A stretch of 64,000 nucleotides of DNA from contig OX438743.1 in the NCBI GenBank assembly GCA_949316235.1, forward strand, positions 30,349,242 to 30,413,241. Direction: 5' to 3'. The notes under the pieces are model-generated. The model had not been told where the DNA came from. It saw only the letters and a list, made by a program, of their open reading frames with translations, and ran no database searches. The stretch comes from Oegoconia quadripuncta. Taxonomy: Eukaryota; Arthropoda; Insecta; Lepidoptera; Autostichidae. Position 1 is the stretch's first letter. Every line of letters begins with the position of its first letter. Of the stretch, positions 22,481-35,275 are shown piece by piece. A program made the position numbers and the translations under genes.

Positions 22481-23160
22481 TTTTTTTTTTTTTTTTTTTA
22501 TTGAAGAGGTGGGCAAACGAGCAAGAGGCGCACCTGATGGTAAGTGTCACCGCTGCCCATAACCATCTACGGAAACGGAAGATCCGCAGTGGCGTTGCCG
22601 GCCTTTAAGGAAGGAATATGCTCGCTTCTTGAAGGTTCCCAGATCGTATCGGTTCGGAAAGACATCCGCCGGGAGCTTATTCCAAAAAGGTACGTGGAAG
22701 GAAATGTCTACTGAACCGCACCGTGGTGGATTTCCAACTGTCTAGGTGGTGTTGGTGGAATTTAAGTTTATGCCTAGTAGTGCGATGATGGAACTCAGCA
22801 GCAGGAATCAAACCGAACAATTCCTCGGAACACTCGCCATGGTAAATCCGATAGAAAACAGCAAGAGATGCTACGACCCTTCGTAAGGAAAGCGAATCAA
22901 GGCGATTGGTGAGAGCTAGATCATTGATAACGCGAACTGCTCTACGTTGGATGCGATCTAGTGGAAGAAGCTGGTATTTAGGCGCTCCGGCCCAGATATG
23001 AGAACAGTATTCCATGTGAGGCCGAACCTGAGCCTTATAAAGCTGCAAGCAGTGTGCAGAGGTGAAATACCGTCTCGCTCTACTCAAAACGCCCAGTTTT
23101 TTGGAGGCTGTCTTCGCCTTTTCTTCCAAATGACCACAAAACTGGATAGTAATCACTTAC
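22481..23160 (-). pseudogene. 5'-truncated Jockey-type LINE, RT C-terminal domain
   Basis: The minus-strand frame 23156-22677 encodes 159 residues from the region just after the RT catalytic palm: HLEEKAKTASKKLGVLSRAR, then QVRPHMEYCSHIWAGAP, DRIQRRAVRVIND and LPRTF. The catalytic YxDD block is upstream of the truncation and absent. At about 22690 one extra T shifts the frame, so the remaining C-terminus ([20 protein letters not shown]) continues in another frame into a 3' UTR and a 19-base poly(A) (plus-strand poly(T) 22481-22499). The single disabling shift indicates a moderately young but dead copy. In life the protein copies LINE RNA at the target site. Confidence 0.92.
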
Positions 23161-25844
23161 AACCTGGGTTGAGTAATTCACTTATTCGTCATACATTGTC
23201 ATAAAATATAAATAATTGACGTGTTTGCGTAATGGAATATGACAATACGTCCGTCAAGGTAATATTGTGACTCCAGTGAATATACGCTATTATATCATTA
23301 ACTTACTTGTCTTAAACGAACAAATGAAGGCTTTTGGCAACTTATAATACATTTACAACCTTAATTATCTGGTTAGTTGGTAAGAGTTTAAATTGCCATC
23401 ACTTAAATAATTAGTCAAAGCGTTATCACACTGAGTGTATGAAAAGGAGGCAAACTGAAAAAGGTGGCATAGGATTGAAAGTTCCTCTAACACGGATTTC
23501 AATTTTTCACGGATCCGTCATAATATTTCACGATATGTAATTGTCCGTATTTCCTTGTAATATGCACCACATGAATGCAGTCTAGGGTACACCGGTGTCC
23601 CCCGGGAACCACACCGCAACTCACTGCAGTGTTCTTCGGTGATTTGTCTCCACCCTCTGACGATTAAGGAATAGTCCTGCGGCCGAGGTAATCTACTGTA
23701 ATGGGCTGCCTAGTTACTTTAGGGTTAGAAAATGAAATGGAGAAATTCGTATCGACATTTTGTGAAGTGTCGTGTCTGTTTAGCAAAGCACTCAGTTATA
23801 GTTCTTGTTGAATAATTATTCAAAATGCAGTGGAAATAGCGAAATTATGATTATTGACTTACAACAACTGACATAATTATTAACTTTGGTGTACTATTAT
23901 GTATAATAAACACTGAAGAATTTTAATAAGGAACAACTCAAAATTGCTCAGATCGAAATTACCCTTCAAACTTTGTTGACGCTGCTGTGATAGTGGTTTA
24001 TCCCATAATTCGTTCGGTCACACTACTGAATCCATTTCAACAAAGGCCGTATGTGTCGTCTTGATATCTGGATCCCTAAGCCCTAAGTTTATAATCAGAG
24101 AAAATTGAATCATTAGATGTCATACTTTTCAGATAGGTTGTCTATTTGCGTAGATGGGTCTTAACTTTTTTAGTTGTTACGCTACTAAACCCTTTTCATA
24201 TGGCTCAGAGGTTGACGTATTCTCCTAAAATCTCTCAATGCTTCATTGGCTCTTACGAGTTCCTACTTACTCGTGTAATACTGCAAAACACAGTTTATTC
24301 CAAACAATTACGACAAAATACGCCGCAACTGTTCTTTTATCTTACGTCAATAAATCCAAGTCGATCTGAAATTGCATCAGCCATCAATCTAAACGGTGTT
24401 ATGTAGTTACGCACCCTACCGTAGGGCCCTCAGAAGGGTCGGGCTTCAATGTTTAAGGACATAGTCAATCCCAGAGATAGGTGTTTTATATTTTTTGAAC
24501 TAAGTACCTACGCAACGGTAGATTGTAATTTTATGTTTACAGGGTTCTCTTATTATGCTTAACGCATTTGACCCACGTTTCATCTGTTGGAAAGTGACGA
24601 TGTGGTCGAAGATGAAGCTGCGATCTCAATAGATGCCACGATTTCTGCGCGTTTACGTTTTCACATTATTCCTAATGTTAAGTAGTATTTAATTATTTGT
24701 AAACAAAATGAACTTAAAATTACGCATCTCTGCATAAGGATAAGTAAGCAATGTTTCAAACGGCTTGACTTAAATCTTGCCTCCTGAAAAGGAGAATAGT
24801 GGCCGTTCTGTGCGGTGGCAAAAGTGCGGTCTCGCTAGCTGAGCTACTGATAACAATACTCTTCAACATGTGACTTACAGCCTTCGACGTATCTTCAGTA
24901 TAGGAAATCCTTGATTTGGCAACATTGTTGTAAAAGAAACCTCCCGTTATCCGCTGCAAGTCGGACCCGATCCGAGTTTCCCCCAAGCTAAAGACACTTT
25001 GTGTTTACGTAGTTATTTCTCTTCGTTAGACGGCGATTTGTCATGAATACTTTAGCGATATTGTTTTTAGATTGAGCATAGTCAATGAATCCGCCATAAC
25101 CGAGGGTGAGGGTTGCTGAATGTGGTTAAGCAGATATTAATGATCGCTGTAGCTAAATTTCAAGGGAAAAGGGGCATCTTTTACACGCTAAAATACCCAA
25201 AATGTAAGGGATAAATTTCGCTAATAATACCTATCTAAGAATATTTGAGGCTTTCTCCTTCTTTCTTCTACTACGAGTATTAGCAATCGTTAGCCGATTT
25301 CAGCGATATTTCTGCCAGTGTGAAGTGTAATAGTTAGTAAACCATTCATACTTTCATTGATTTTCCTAAGGTGACAACCTTTTATAGAAGATTTTGTCAG
25401 CTTCTTGTGAGAACAAGTTATACACTTTACACTTCCCTTCATCCTTACACAATTTTTGACTTACACACCAAAACTCCAAATATACATTTTGCAGAAATAT
25501 AAAGGAAAATGGAAAATGCAACATCACTCGCCGAAATCCCGCCAAAAAGCAGTTTTAGACTTTTTCAAACTTCAAAGTCCATTTGCAAATTTCGGAGGAC
25601 CTGCGTAATCAGACTGATATCAACTAGCATTTTTTTCATTGTTCATTACTATACGTGTATCCAAAGATTAGGAGCATAATAATATTCCAACTAATTCAGT
25701 ATTCTACGTTGACCTATTTCAGAGCGGGCTTTGCATAGCTTCCTATGCTTGGGTAGATTTTCTGAGTCTCAAAAATACAAAGGAAACCAAACCACAGTAA
25801 TTTAACATACGTACATACCTACATAACACCACGACCTTTATCCC
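23161..25844. other. Unannotated intergenic sequence
   Basis: About 2.7 kb without a supportable gene. 23584-23690 is a slightly GC-richer patch (gtacaccggtgtcccccggg) of unknown meaning. The 76-86-codon frames here have no recognisable similarity. Confidence 0.45.
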
Positions 25845-25930
25845 AAATGGAGTGGCTAGGGATATCCCAAACAATAATGTTTGGGTGTTCCAAATATTAA
25901 AAGTTTAATGATTGAAACAACTTCCACTTT
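25845..25930 (-). repeat. Family C fragment, minus
   Basis: 'gatatcccaaacaataatgt', 'gggtgttccaaatattaaa' and 'gaaacaacttccac' are the complement of the family C 3' half ('gtttcatac..aacatttggaacacccaaa' at 30560-30600). Confidence 0.6.
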
Positions 25931-27389
25931 AAAGACCAATCACCCAACACCACCACCAATTTAAATAGCATCAAATTAATCCCAAACGATCACCTTTATG
26001 CCCCATGCCATACACAAACTGTAAAATTCACCGCACCTCTATTAACGGAAGAGCAATGAAGAGGGTGCTAACCGTCGGTCGTGAGTGCAACCGATTCTAA
26101 TGCACTTTATGCACTCCACTTTTATTGACACTTCCCCGACACGTGCTTGTCCCTCTGGGTGTATTTATGTGGCGGATTCATGGCCCTTTTTACGGATTTA
26201 CAGTACTTTAGTGTCAGTTACAAATTGAGTAAATAGTCGTAATATGTTTGTTGCCTATGAAGAATGAAAATGGAGATGAGTCCAGTCTTTTGAGCAGGTG
26301 AAAACCTGAATCTGTTCATCCATGTGCTTTTAAAATCTAGACATAGACATATATAGGTAATGTTACAATTAATGAATGGACTAAACAAAGAAAAAATATA
26401 ATAAACAGATAGATAACCGTAAAGTCTGTCCGTGAAGACATATAGGTACAGGGAGAATTTTTCAAGTGGACGTGGATGGCCAAATCCCAAATATGGAACG
26501 CTAATATGGAACGAATTCTGGAAAGTAACAACATAATATTCAATTCAATATTAAAAAAAATATGTCGTAGGATAAAATTATCACTTGAAAAACGTCAGAT
26601 TTTTTTACTTAATTTTAAAATTACTGACATTTTACCTAAAAACTTATACATATGTAATAACAACATTTCAGCTACAAATTGTTTGACCGTGGAAAATCAG
26701 CCTCCCTCTGTACATATTACGAAATAGCCTATTAGTACCCTATCTTCAACCACACGATCCCAACGGGGATATCTCTCACTGCACCTAAGTGCATCGTTGG
26801 TCGATAAATAATTCAGGTACAGTGAGATCGATGTACGTAATAGGCACCATCAGTCACATGGTACCGCGTAAATCGTCTGGAACTTTCGATTGCCGTCCGG
26901 AATATGAATGTGTGCGTGTATGGGTTTTATTTGGGTGATCTATGAGGGTGAAAATATGCATATACTAGGTTGAGTTGACATATGAGTTGTCTAGTGAAAG
27001 TTTGAAAAAAGCTGACTTTGGATAAGGATTCCACAAAATTGTACTAAAGACTAAATCATCAATCAATGTTGAGGAGTCTGTGGTACGACGACCGGTTACT
27101 TTTATTTTCGTTTCCAATTTCACTGTGTTCAGTGATTATTTTCACTTTTATGTGTGTGTCGCTAAATGGGTCAAATAAACGATTATTTTTCTTATAAAGT
27201 TAGCATTCACATCTTCCAGTGACAAGCGAACCCATGGGTTGAAAACTGTCCTGTTCTCTCATGTGATATCGGAAACGAGCCCATTTGGAAATCGTGGAAA
27301 ACATCTGTGAAAGCTTTTACAGTGGACTGCTAAGCCTGAACACCAAGTCGTTGTGTTTGCAAAGGTTTACCCTAAAAGGCCTTGTGGTA
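25931..27389. other. Unannotated intergenic sequence
   Basis: No supportable gene. A short inverted pair (tctcactg near 26774, cagtgaga near 26820) is the only visible structure. Confidence 0.45.
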
Positions 27390-27640
27390 TCGGCAGAGTA
27401 GAATAAGACCAATCGGTATCTTACCGTGGATGTCGTAAAAAGCATAGCGTCATTGGTGCGGAGTTCCCAAAAAACCTACAAGCACCTCGCGCCTATCATG
27501 CTCCCATGGAAAGCTATGCAAATCACACCATGGGAGACGCTTATGTTCAGTAGTAAACTTTTACAGGTGAAGTCATTTTCGATTCTCACAGGGAAATTAC
27601 AAATTATTACGTTACAATCTAAATGTAGGTATTAACTATG
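27390..27640 (+). repeat. Dispersed repeat, family C variant
   Basis: 'gtggatgtcgtaaaaagc', 'gcgtcattggtgcggagttc', 'ctatgcaaatcacaccatgg' and 'gcttatgttcagtagtaaac' recur at 55100-55290. It begins with the same 'tgtcgtaaaa' core as family C but has a different 3' part, so the two variants share a module. Confidence 0.55.
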
Positions 27641-29260
27641 TGGAGAGGCAAGCTATTAAGAAAGTAAGGTACGCGTTTATCGAGGTTTGTATCACCATAA
27701 ATATTTGTTTATAAATGATTCTTCCATTAAAAAAATTAAGAAAATGTTGATTGAGACATTATAATTGGTTTCAAGGTCTGAAATCCCATATCTCCTTAAA
27801 CGTTCCCCTCAAGAGCCATTTCTTAAAATCTATATCCCTGTATTACAAGTTTATCCATCGCCATGTTTTATATAACATTGCAAATTTAACTTTTCGATGG
27901 ACACACTCATAAAACAGGACTTAAAAGTTTTATGAAACTGGGCTTAATTCTTAGAAAGGTGGGTAATTGATTTGTAACGTACATAAAGATTTATATTAAC
28001 TTGTACCACATACATTAATATACTTCAGACATTAGAATACATTTATTTTCAGGCACTTGGTAAAGAAAATACGATGGACTTCCGTCTTCAGTGGTGCCAT
28101 TAGAGGCCATAATCCTTTCTTTATTGAATTCCCCGTGTCTCGTATTCCGTATGCGGTATGCACAGCACATTTTTGCAGTGGTCGTCGTCGCCTGCTCGGA
28201 ACTGCAAACTATTTGCGGACAATATGCGTTATTCTAAGGATGTACTCGTACAATACGGGAGATTATTTACCTAGGTAGGTATGAAAGCGGACCGGGCAGA
28301 TAGCGCATGCGACAAAATTACTATTTTAATAACGTTGTTCTTCTAGAATGTTCCTTTTTAAACCGTGGCGAAAAACGACGGGTTATATATTTGACGATGT
28401 TGTTGTAATGCGGCGACTAAGCGGAGGACAGATCCTTGTCAATCACAATCGGTCAAGACGTTTCGAAGATTTCTAATTTAAACAGTTTTTGGTGTATATT
28501 GATTATTAGTTCTTCGAGTTTTTATATATTTTTTTATATTGGAGAATAAACTCGGTTATAGCTTTTTAGCCACGTTTGATGGTTAAGGCGTTTCGAAAAT
28601 ATTTAGCTTTTAACACTGTTCGTTTGGGTTATCTGGATGATATGATCGCTTGTTTTCCCGAGGCTTTTCAATATGTTCAATTTATAGTTATTTAAGACTT
28701 TTCTATATTATCGAATTACCATTATGATCAGCCCTTACCAATAATCGTCTTCATGTAACGCCATTGTCGGTCTTGTGCAAATATCGTCTAATTGCTATCG
28801 ACTGTGTACCATCCATTTATTTAAAATGAATTAATTTATTAATAGTGACATTTCGGTTTATTGCTAGAGAAAAGCCTGCCTAAGAAATTGAATTAGTCTT
28901 CACGAGTCTTTGAAACAAATTTTGGAGAACAAATTATTACTAAAAAGCTAACGACTCCTTTCGCTCCGTTACAATTAGTTAGAAGCTCAGTATTTTGTGA
29001 ACGTTTCAGTCTTTCAACATAACTAGAGTGATTTATCTTCTTTGAGATACAAATTACTTTTATTAGTAAGCTACTACATTAAAATATACACATACCCGCG
29101 AAAGTGTTGAAAATGAAAATAATTTATTGCAACAACGACATTCTTAAACAATTTCGACATATCTTTGTTGAGACTTCCTAGTTACCTAAATGTGAAAATA
29201 ACTGATACGAAGCCTCGCTATTCCATAACAAACCGTATATATTATATTCTTGGAAGTAGA
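27641..29260. other. Intergenic DNA with one repeat tail
   Basis: 28565-28700 ('ccacgtttgatggttaaggc', 'gaaaatatttagcttttaac', 'gatgatatgatcgcttg') matches 44550-44670 and 3485-3555, an old retroposon tail. Nothing else is recognised. Confidence 0.45.
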
Positions 29261-29345
29261 ATAGAATAGAATAGAATAGAAACATTTATTCACTGCACAG
29301 TACATACAACCAAAATAGAAGAACACAAACAATAAATCCTATGTA
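29261..29345 (-). mobile_element. LINE 3' tail with (CTATT)n, minus
   Basis: Plus-strand (AATAG)n at 29261-29281 is followed by 'aaacatttattcactgcaca'. Reversed, this is a '..gtgcagtgaataaatgtt(CTATT)n' end typical of microsatellite-tailed CR1/L2-like LINEs. It differs in sequence from the (TTGTA)n family. Confidence 0.6.
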
Positions 29346-29920
29346 ATCAACAAATAAAATAAATAAATAAAAGCTTAATATACTGACGCACAACATACAA
29401 GATTTTCCCAGCGACGAAGTAGACATTACTAATATCATAAAAAAATATTGTTTCAAAATTGATACTTTCTTTAAAAAAAATTAAAGAACCTAACTTGTGT
29501 GACGTGTTTGTGGTGTGTGAGTATGTTTGTATTGTATGAGTATATTTGTATTAGGAGTAGTACTAAGAGTACTTCAATGACAATTTATCATCTATAAATA
29601 CCTAATACTAACTTTTTAAATTTTATTTAAGGAGCTTAGTCGGAAGCGCCTATAGGTATCGCTCCATTGGACATTTTACGTTATATGTTACTTACGTTAC
29701 ATACTAGGCATCTAATTTCTCCGTGGAACAACATTTTATATGAAATGTACATAATTTTGCCTGCTATAGACGCAGGGTGTCTTCCATTTTGAACGTAAGT
29801 AAAATGAGAAGTTCTCGTAGCAGAGTCGCTATTCGCTTTCCATAAGCAACGTCAGGCGCAGCCAGTCTTTAAATGGGTGACCTAGGGGTTGATCACGCTA
29901 AGTTTAAACGATAATACCAA
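29346..29920. other. Unannotated intergenic sequence
   Basis: Nothing recognisable beyond AT-rich DNA. Confidence 0.45.
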
Positions 29921-30148
29921 AGCTAAACCATAACCAAAAACGTTACGTTAAATACATTTCGTATCGCGCTAATCATTTGAACGAAAATTAAACTAGATTT
30001 TTATAATACTCGTGGTTACATCTAAACATATTGGGTTTGGTTTTACTTTGGTAATGTCAACGATATAATCGTTCACACAAATATCGTGCGATATAATTTT
30101 TTTCATCAGCTAAATTAAAGCTAAACCAAAACCAAAAACGTTCCGTTT
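29921..30148. repeat. Spaced 31-bp direct repeat
   Basis: 29921-29951 (aaagctaaaccataaccaaa, then aacgttacgtt) and 30117-30147 (aaagctaaaccaaaaccaaa, then aacgttccgtt) are near-identical direct copies about 196 bp apart. A partial complement (gggtttggttttactttgg) lies between at 30031-30051. It is probably a decayed transposon end or local duplication. Confidence 0.5.
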
Positions 30149-30399
30149 GAATGGTAAAACCGTTGTAAAATAGCGCGATTGGTCACCTGCAGTGGTAGCA
30201 TGACAATCCGATAGTTTATATCACATGTTTTATCGCGGTCACCTGTCAAAATGAGCGACAAGACCAGTCGTATTGACAGATACCTGCGACAAAATGTGTG
30301 ATAAAATATATCGCGCGAGAACTACCCTAGCAGTGAAAACCTAGCATGCTATGAAACAGCTACTAGTTTCATGGGAGTAATTCCGTGCTTCTGAGGACA

Positions 30400-30605
30400 C
30401 TGTGTGGTTTCGGCAAGTAAAAAGTATATAACCAACCCGACTCTTCCCGTGGGTATCGTAAAATGCGACTATGTTTACACCTTGCGCGGCAACGACGATG
30501 GCCTCATTCCCTGTCACGTGTGCATTTCTGTAGGTTTCGAAAGTTGCACCGTGGAAGTTGTTTCATACACTAAACTTTTAACATTTGGAACACCCAAAAT
30601 AATAT
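30400..30605 (+). repeat. Dispersed repeat family C (best copy)
   Basis: The order is 'tgtggtttcggcaagtaaaa', 'ccgactcttcccgtgggtat', 'ccctgtcacgtgtgcatttc', 'tgcaccgtggaagttgtttc', 'aacatttggaacacccaaaa'. It is the cleanest copy in the window. The 67-codon frame over it is not conserved between copies, so it is not coding. Confidence 0.7.
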
Positions 30606-31587
30606 AAGGATAAGGTTATGTAAGTATGTATGTTAAACAGCTGATCCGTTGATTGTTTTTGTTTGATTTGACAGCTGATTGTTTTCAATTGAAGGCAGTC
30701 ATTAAGCCAAGTGGGTGGCCTACAGCGCTTAAAAATAGTGACTGTCAGGTGGTCACCAGTCTTACACAAATCCGCCAATACGCACACTGGGCTCTCGTGC
30801 TGGATTCTCTCTAGTGAAAGAAGGAAAGAAAATAATTACTTATTAGCAGTATAAGCTACTCTATGCAGATCTAGATTTTCCATACCTATTGACATATTTC
30901 ATATAGTATAACTCGTAAACACGCAATTTACGACCCTCAATCACACATATATTAGGTGTTATATCAAGAACTTGTTGGCAGAAATGATTAAAGTGGTTTA
31001 TCATTCCCTATCCCATTTCACACATCTGGTTATAAGCGTTCCCAATATAGGTATTGGCTGGGGCCAGCATTTCTTCATACAATTTGGAGGTCTGAATAAG
31101 ATTGTAATTGTTGGGTTAATATTTTCAGTTTTCATGCTTAATGCCATGAATTTCTTCAAATGGTTTTTGATTTTAAAAATAAGGAATTTATGATATAAGT
31201 TCTACATTAAAAATACTTTGGAAATTAAGCTTTTTATGATCCATGATTATCAAATATTATTCTATTACAAAGATGAGTAACATAAATATCATTAGGGAGT
31301 TCCAGTGCCAATCTTCTGGCTCCATCTTCAGACCTTCGTTATCATGTGTATTGGAAAGTGTTCACGGCAACAAAATAAACTAGGCCAAATTCGACTTATT
31401 TTGCCATTTGCCATCAGGAAGTTCTAGTCCCTACATCCAGACTTCATCATCAGATAAGCTCGATGGTACCATAATATTATATTGTTACCGAATTTACATA
31501 AATAATTCAGCTCACTCAGATACTAGTAAGTGGTTGAAAATGATTTGCAAATTTTGAAACGGGTAACTTACATATTTACATCACGAA
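30606..31587. other. Unannotated intergenic sequence
   Basis: 30688-30725 (ttcaattgaaggcagtcatt) resembles 2490-2530. No other feature is supported. Confidence 0.4.
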
Positions 31588-31890
31588 TCATCATCATTTA
31601 AACGTCCCACTGCAGGGATATAGGCCTACCCTCGTATAATGAGGGAGTATGGGCCATAGTCCGCCACGCTGGCCCAATGGGGGTTGGGGACTTCACATGC
31701 CTTTGATTTTTTTATTTCTCAGGCATGCAGGTTTCCTCACGATGTTTTCCTTCACCATTTAAGGGCAGTCGGATAAATGCACATAAGTAATTAAAATTAA
31801 ATTTAAAAGTCATTGGTACATGGCCTGCCTGGGAATCGAACCCAAACCTCCTAAATTGAGATACCGCTTCTTAACCACTGAGCCACCGAC
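31588..31890 (-). mobile_element. tRNA-derived SINE, family 3, minus
   Basis: Minus-strand head: 'gtcggtggctcagtggttaa' (box A), 'tgggttcgattcccaggc' region (box B, plus-strand 'cctgggaatcgaaccc'). The body is 'atgcacataagtaattaaa', 'gcatgcaggtttcctcacga', 'ccgccacgctggcccaatg'. The tail 'cccactgcagggatataggc' and (TCA)n resembles family E. It is the most complete family 3 copy. Confidence 0.85.
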
Positions 31891-32579
31891 AAATCTTATG
31901 ATTATTAAATACAAGCTTGTAAAAAGCATTCAAAAACAAATAAGTAAACAATACTTGCATAAGCACCGAAGATGTCAAGATGATTATCCAACGTCCAATT
32001 TTGGTAACCTGAATTCCGGAACCCAATCAGTTAATATTAATTGAAAATCAAATGTCCTCCCTTCATCATTGTCTGTATTGACATCACGTGACATAAACAG
32101 ATGTTTACTAAGATCTGTTGTAATAATTAATTAAGGAATTCATCAACAAACCTTAGCGTCAGAAGCGATTTGCGAGATGTAAGCTTGAAGCTAGGTTGAC
32201 AGATGGAAGCTTATAGTACACTAATATATATTGATGTTGATTATTTTATGAATTTATATACATAGGTAGCGTAGGTAAAGAACGAACATTGTGGAATTGA
32301 TACCTAGAAATATAACACAACTCCATTCTTATCTTGAAGCTTATGTATTATAAAGAAATTGAAAAGGTTTACCGCAACTCTATTCAATTATAGAGCAACA
32401 AATAAATAAGTTATTTTAAAGACATCACAAAGAATGCTTAACAATATAGACATAGCTCGTGCGACTTTAAGAGGGATTTTAGAAATTTGAGGCATATCTT
32501 TGTTTGTAGTATTGGATCACCAAAATCGATTGGATCACGAAAATGAAAACGAAATTTGCTGAGGGGTGTTATAAGTTTG
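31891..32579. other. Unannotated intergenic sequence
   Basis: 32511-32546 is an 18-bp tandem duplication (attggatcaccaaaatcg twice with one change). No gene is seen. Confidence 0.4.
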
Positions 32580-32840
32580 ACCACTATGTGTGTGTGTGTC
32601 TGACTGTGTCCACCATAACTCTTAAACGGGTGAACTGTTTTGGAAGAGGGTTTTTTTTATTTGAGAGCAGGTTTTCCAGCGGTGGTTCATAGAAATTTTT
32701 TATCAAAATCGATTCAGCCGTTTCGTTTTAATCGCTTGTTTTTTCGGGGTTTTTCTAAATTTTCAATTTACATGGAAGTCAGTGCAGCCGTTTTCAAAAT
32801 ATTTATCATTTGATACCGTTCATTTGTATACCTAGATGAT
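32580..32840 (-). repeat. Dispersed repeat family F, minus, with TG stretch
   Basis: 'tgtgtgtgtgtctgactgtg', 'cttaaacgggtgaactgttt', 'ggttttccagcggtggttca' and 'aaaatcgattcagccg' are the complement of 8590-8760. At 32770-32840 a second tail module (gcagccgttttcaaaatatt) follows. Confidence 0.6.
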
Positions 32841-33886
32841 TGGCTTTGATTTGAATTTGATTCTCTGCTCCGAATTACATTCTGGGACCCTTTCAAATAC
32901 AAAGAGAATTATCGTAGCTATTTCTTAAAAAAATAGAAAGAGAGACTATGACTATCCAAATACAAACCGTTTCAAAAGCTAAATATCTTGGAAACTGCCT
33001 GTACCTATCCATTAAACATGGCTAAGATTCAACTCGCAAACACTAGGTTTCGAAAATGAAAAATCCATTTCAAATCGTACAGATACACAAACTGAGTGAT
33101 TCCATTTAAACGAAATGTTGACTTTTATGTTCTTCTACTGTTTGTCTGTCAGCCGTATGACTTTTAGATATGTATTCGCGAAATAAAGAAATTATTTCCA
33201 ACTTGATATGGACCGAGGATATTTACTCAGCGTGCGTAAGTTAATTTTCACGAAGTACGAAAAGGTAAATTAGTTCAGCCCTACCTAGTAGGTACTTCTA
33301 GAGACGCCGAAAAAAAAAACCATCGACATGTCGGGTTCGGCTGCTATTTGTCTGTATGTCAGCCGTGTGACTTTTAGATTATGTATATTTAACCTGCCTT
33401 CAACCTTTATAAAATGATTAAAAAAGTCCGAAAGAACAAAGAATACGAAAAAAAAATATTCCATAATCCTCGATTTTCTTTATTTCCAACTCAGACATAC
33501 GCTTCAAAATTATAGCATCCTTCTATTGACGTCGGAAGTTAAAAATTACAACAAATAACAATTTCTCGTTTGTCAAGTCGGTTAACAAAAAGTATGAAGG
33601 TTGTCCAAAATTATGGCCTAACATCGAATCTATACTCTCCACCCTATCGCAGATTCACCCTGAGCGTTTAGCATACAAAATTGAATTCCTTACAACGTTC
33701 CTCTCGTAAACTATCCTACAAGATGGGGTGAGGTTATGCGGAGCGAGCCCAATGTGGGTTGTACGATGGTAATGACAACAAGGGGATGAACAGTAAGGAT
33801 CACCTGGCGCTATTTAAATACTATATAGGTAAATGCTACGTAGGTAAAATTTTGTCAGCCTTTTCTTAAAGTTAAAGAACCAAACA
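32841..33886. other. Intergenic DNA with a spaced direct repeat
   Basis: 33140-33178 and 33342-33387 share 'tttgtctgt', 'tcagccgt' and 'tgacttttaga', a diverged duplication of a repeat tail. The rest is unrecognised. Confidence 0.4.
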
Positions 33887-33995
33887 AAATCCCCTTGAGC
33901 CGTGGGTGTTAATTTTTAATATTTGGAACCCCTAAACGCTACTGTTTGGGATATCTCTGACCATCCTTGGGATAAAAGTTCTGACATTATGTACA
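33887..33995 (+). repeat. Family C fragment
   Basis: 'gagccgtgggtgtt', 'aatatttggaacccctaaac' and 'tgtttgggatatctctgacc' match the middle and 3' end of family C. Confidence 0.6.
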
Positions 33996-34185
33996 ATATA
34001 AGCCAAAACAGTCTTTCAAGATAAAACTGTCTTGCGAGTTAGATTTTACTATTTATTACCACACAGATATATCGTTTTTTCGGCATTATTATTAACTTAA
34101 TAACCAAAACGGTCCACACACACAAATATTATTATATAAATCACAAACTAACCAATATTATTAATTATAGAAGAGTGGTATCACC

Positions 34186-34569
34186 TCACACAGGTATTTT
34201 TATGGTCACAAACCCTAGTATAAACTGTTTGTACAAGATACACAAATTTTCTTTTTCTAAATACTTGCTAAATACAACAGTCTTGATTTTATTTTTAATT
34301 TCGAATTGTAAGGTAATTGGTCGTGTGGTTTCCGGTAAATAGAAAAAGGCCAACCCTCTTTTTCTACTGGTGTCTTTGCCTTCAATTGTAAACAACCAAG
34401 ACTCGTGTAAAAATGCCCCTGGTCTCCCATCCAAGAACTGATTGCGCCATATTTTGCTAATCGAAAGGACTAGCACAAAAACGAATAACGCTTTTGATGC
34501 TTGCAGCAAAATACATACACACAAAACTAAACGCAGCAAGTACCTACCGTGGAGATTAAAATCGTACAA
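34186..34569 (-). other. Uncharacterised 127-codon frame with hydrophobic N-terminus
   Basis: The minus-strand frame starts at an ATG at 34569. Residues 10-42 are strongly hydrophobic (YLLRLVLCVCILLQASKALF), like a signal peptide or membrane anchor. The middle (KDTSRKRGLAFFYLPETTRP) overlies a family C repeat fragment at 34319-34373, and the end has no recognisable motif. A frame continuing through a repeat argues against a real gene. A first exon limited to about 34405-34569 is possible, but no good splice donor is visible. Confidence 0.15.
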
Positions 34570-35275
34570 ATGGCGAACTTATCCAGTATTTCGTGCAAAA
34601 ACAAACACATTATATATTTTAATGCTGCAACATTTTCCTAAAATATGTGCCTATCAACATGTCAAATTGTAATTTCCAGAACCAGACGTTATATATGTCG
34701 TAAATAGCGATAAATTAGCGATAGAATTCATAATTTAGACGGTCTATCGCAATTGCCCGAGCCACGTTTTACCACGCGACTGGCACCATCTCCGACATAT
34801 AAAACAAAGACATCTTTAAATTTCAAATGGAAATGTCATTACCAGTAAATTCGGCATACCATCACGCACCCCTCCCGCGCAGGGAGTGCAATACGTTCAT
34901 TTAATCGCATGTCGTGTGTGACGGTGCATAATGAATGAGAATCGGGAAATTCAGTGTATTTTTAATGGAAAATTTTGGTTCGGTTTTTGGATTAATAAAT
35001 TTTAATCAGTGTACATTATTATAACTATTTTTTATGAAGGAGACGTGACCACAATCTCATCTGGTGTGACGATGAAGCTGAATATTAAGCACATGATTTC
35101 AGTAAATTCCAAGACTTGAGGTTTGTAAGATCCAGGGAACAGCGAAGGCGCAATACCTACATGAGGATGTTTATAAAAATATTGAACTGTCGTTTCTTTA
35201 AACCAATTTATGGCATAATATATCCCTATGAAGTGTTATAACGCTCGAAATAACATACCTATTATTTATTACTAA
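34570..35275. other. Unannotated intergenic sequence
   Basis: 34690-34940 is mixed-composition sequence (gcgatagaattcataattta, cacccctcccgcgcagggag) that could be regulatory, but no defined element is visible. Confidence 0.35.
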
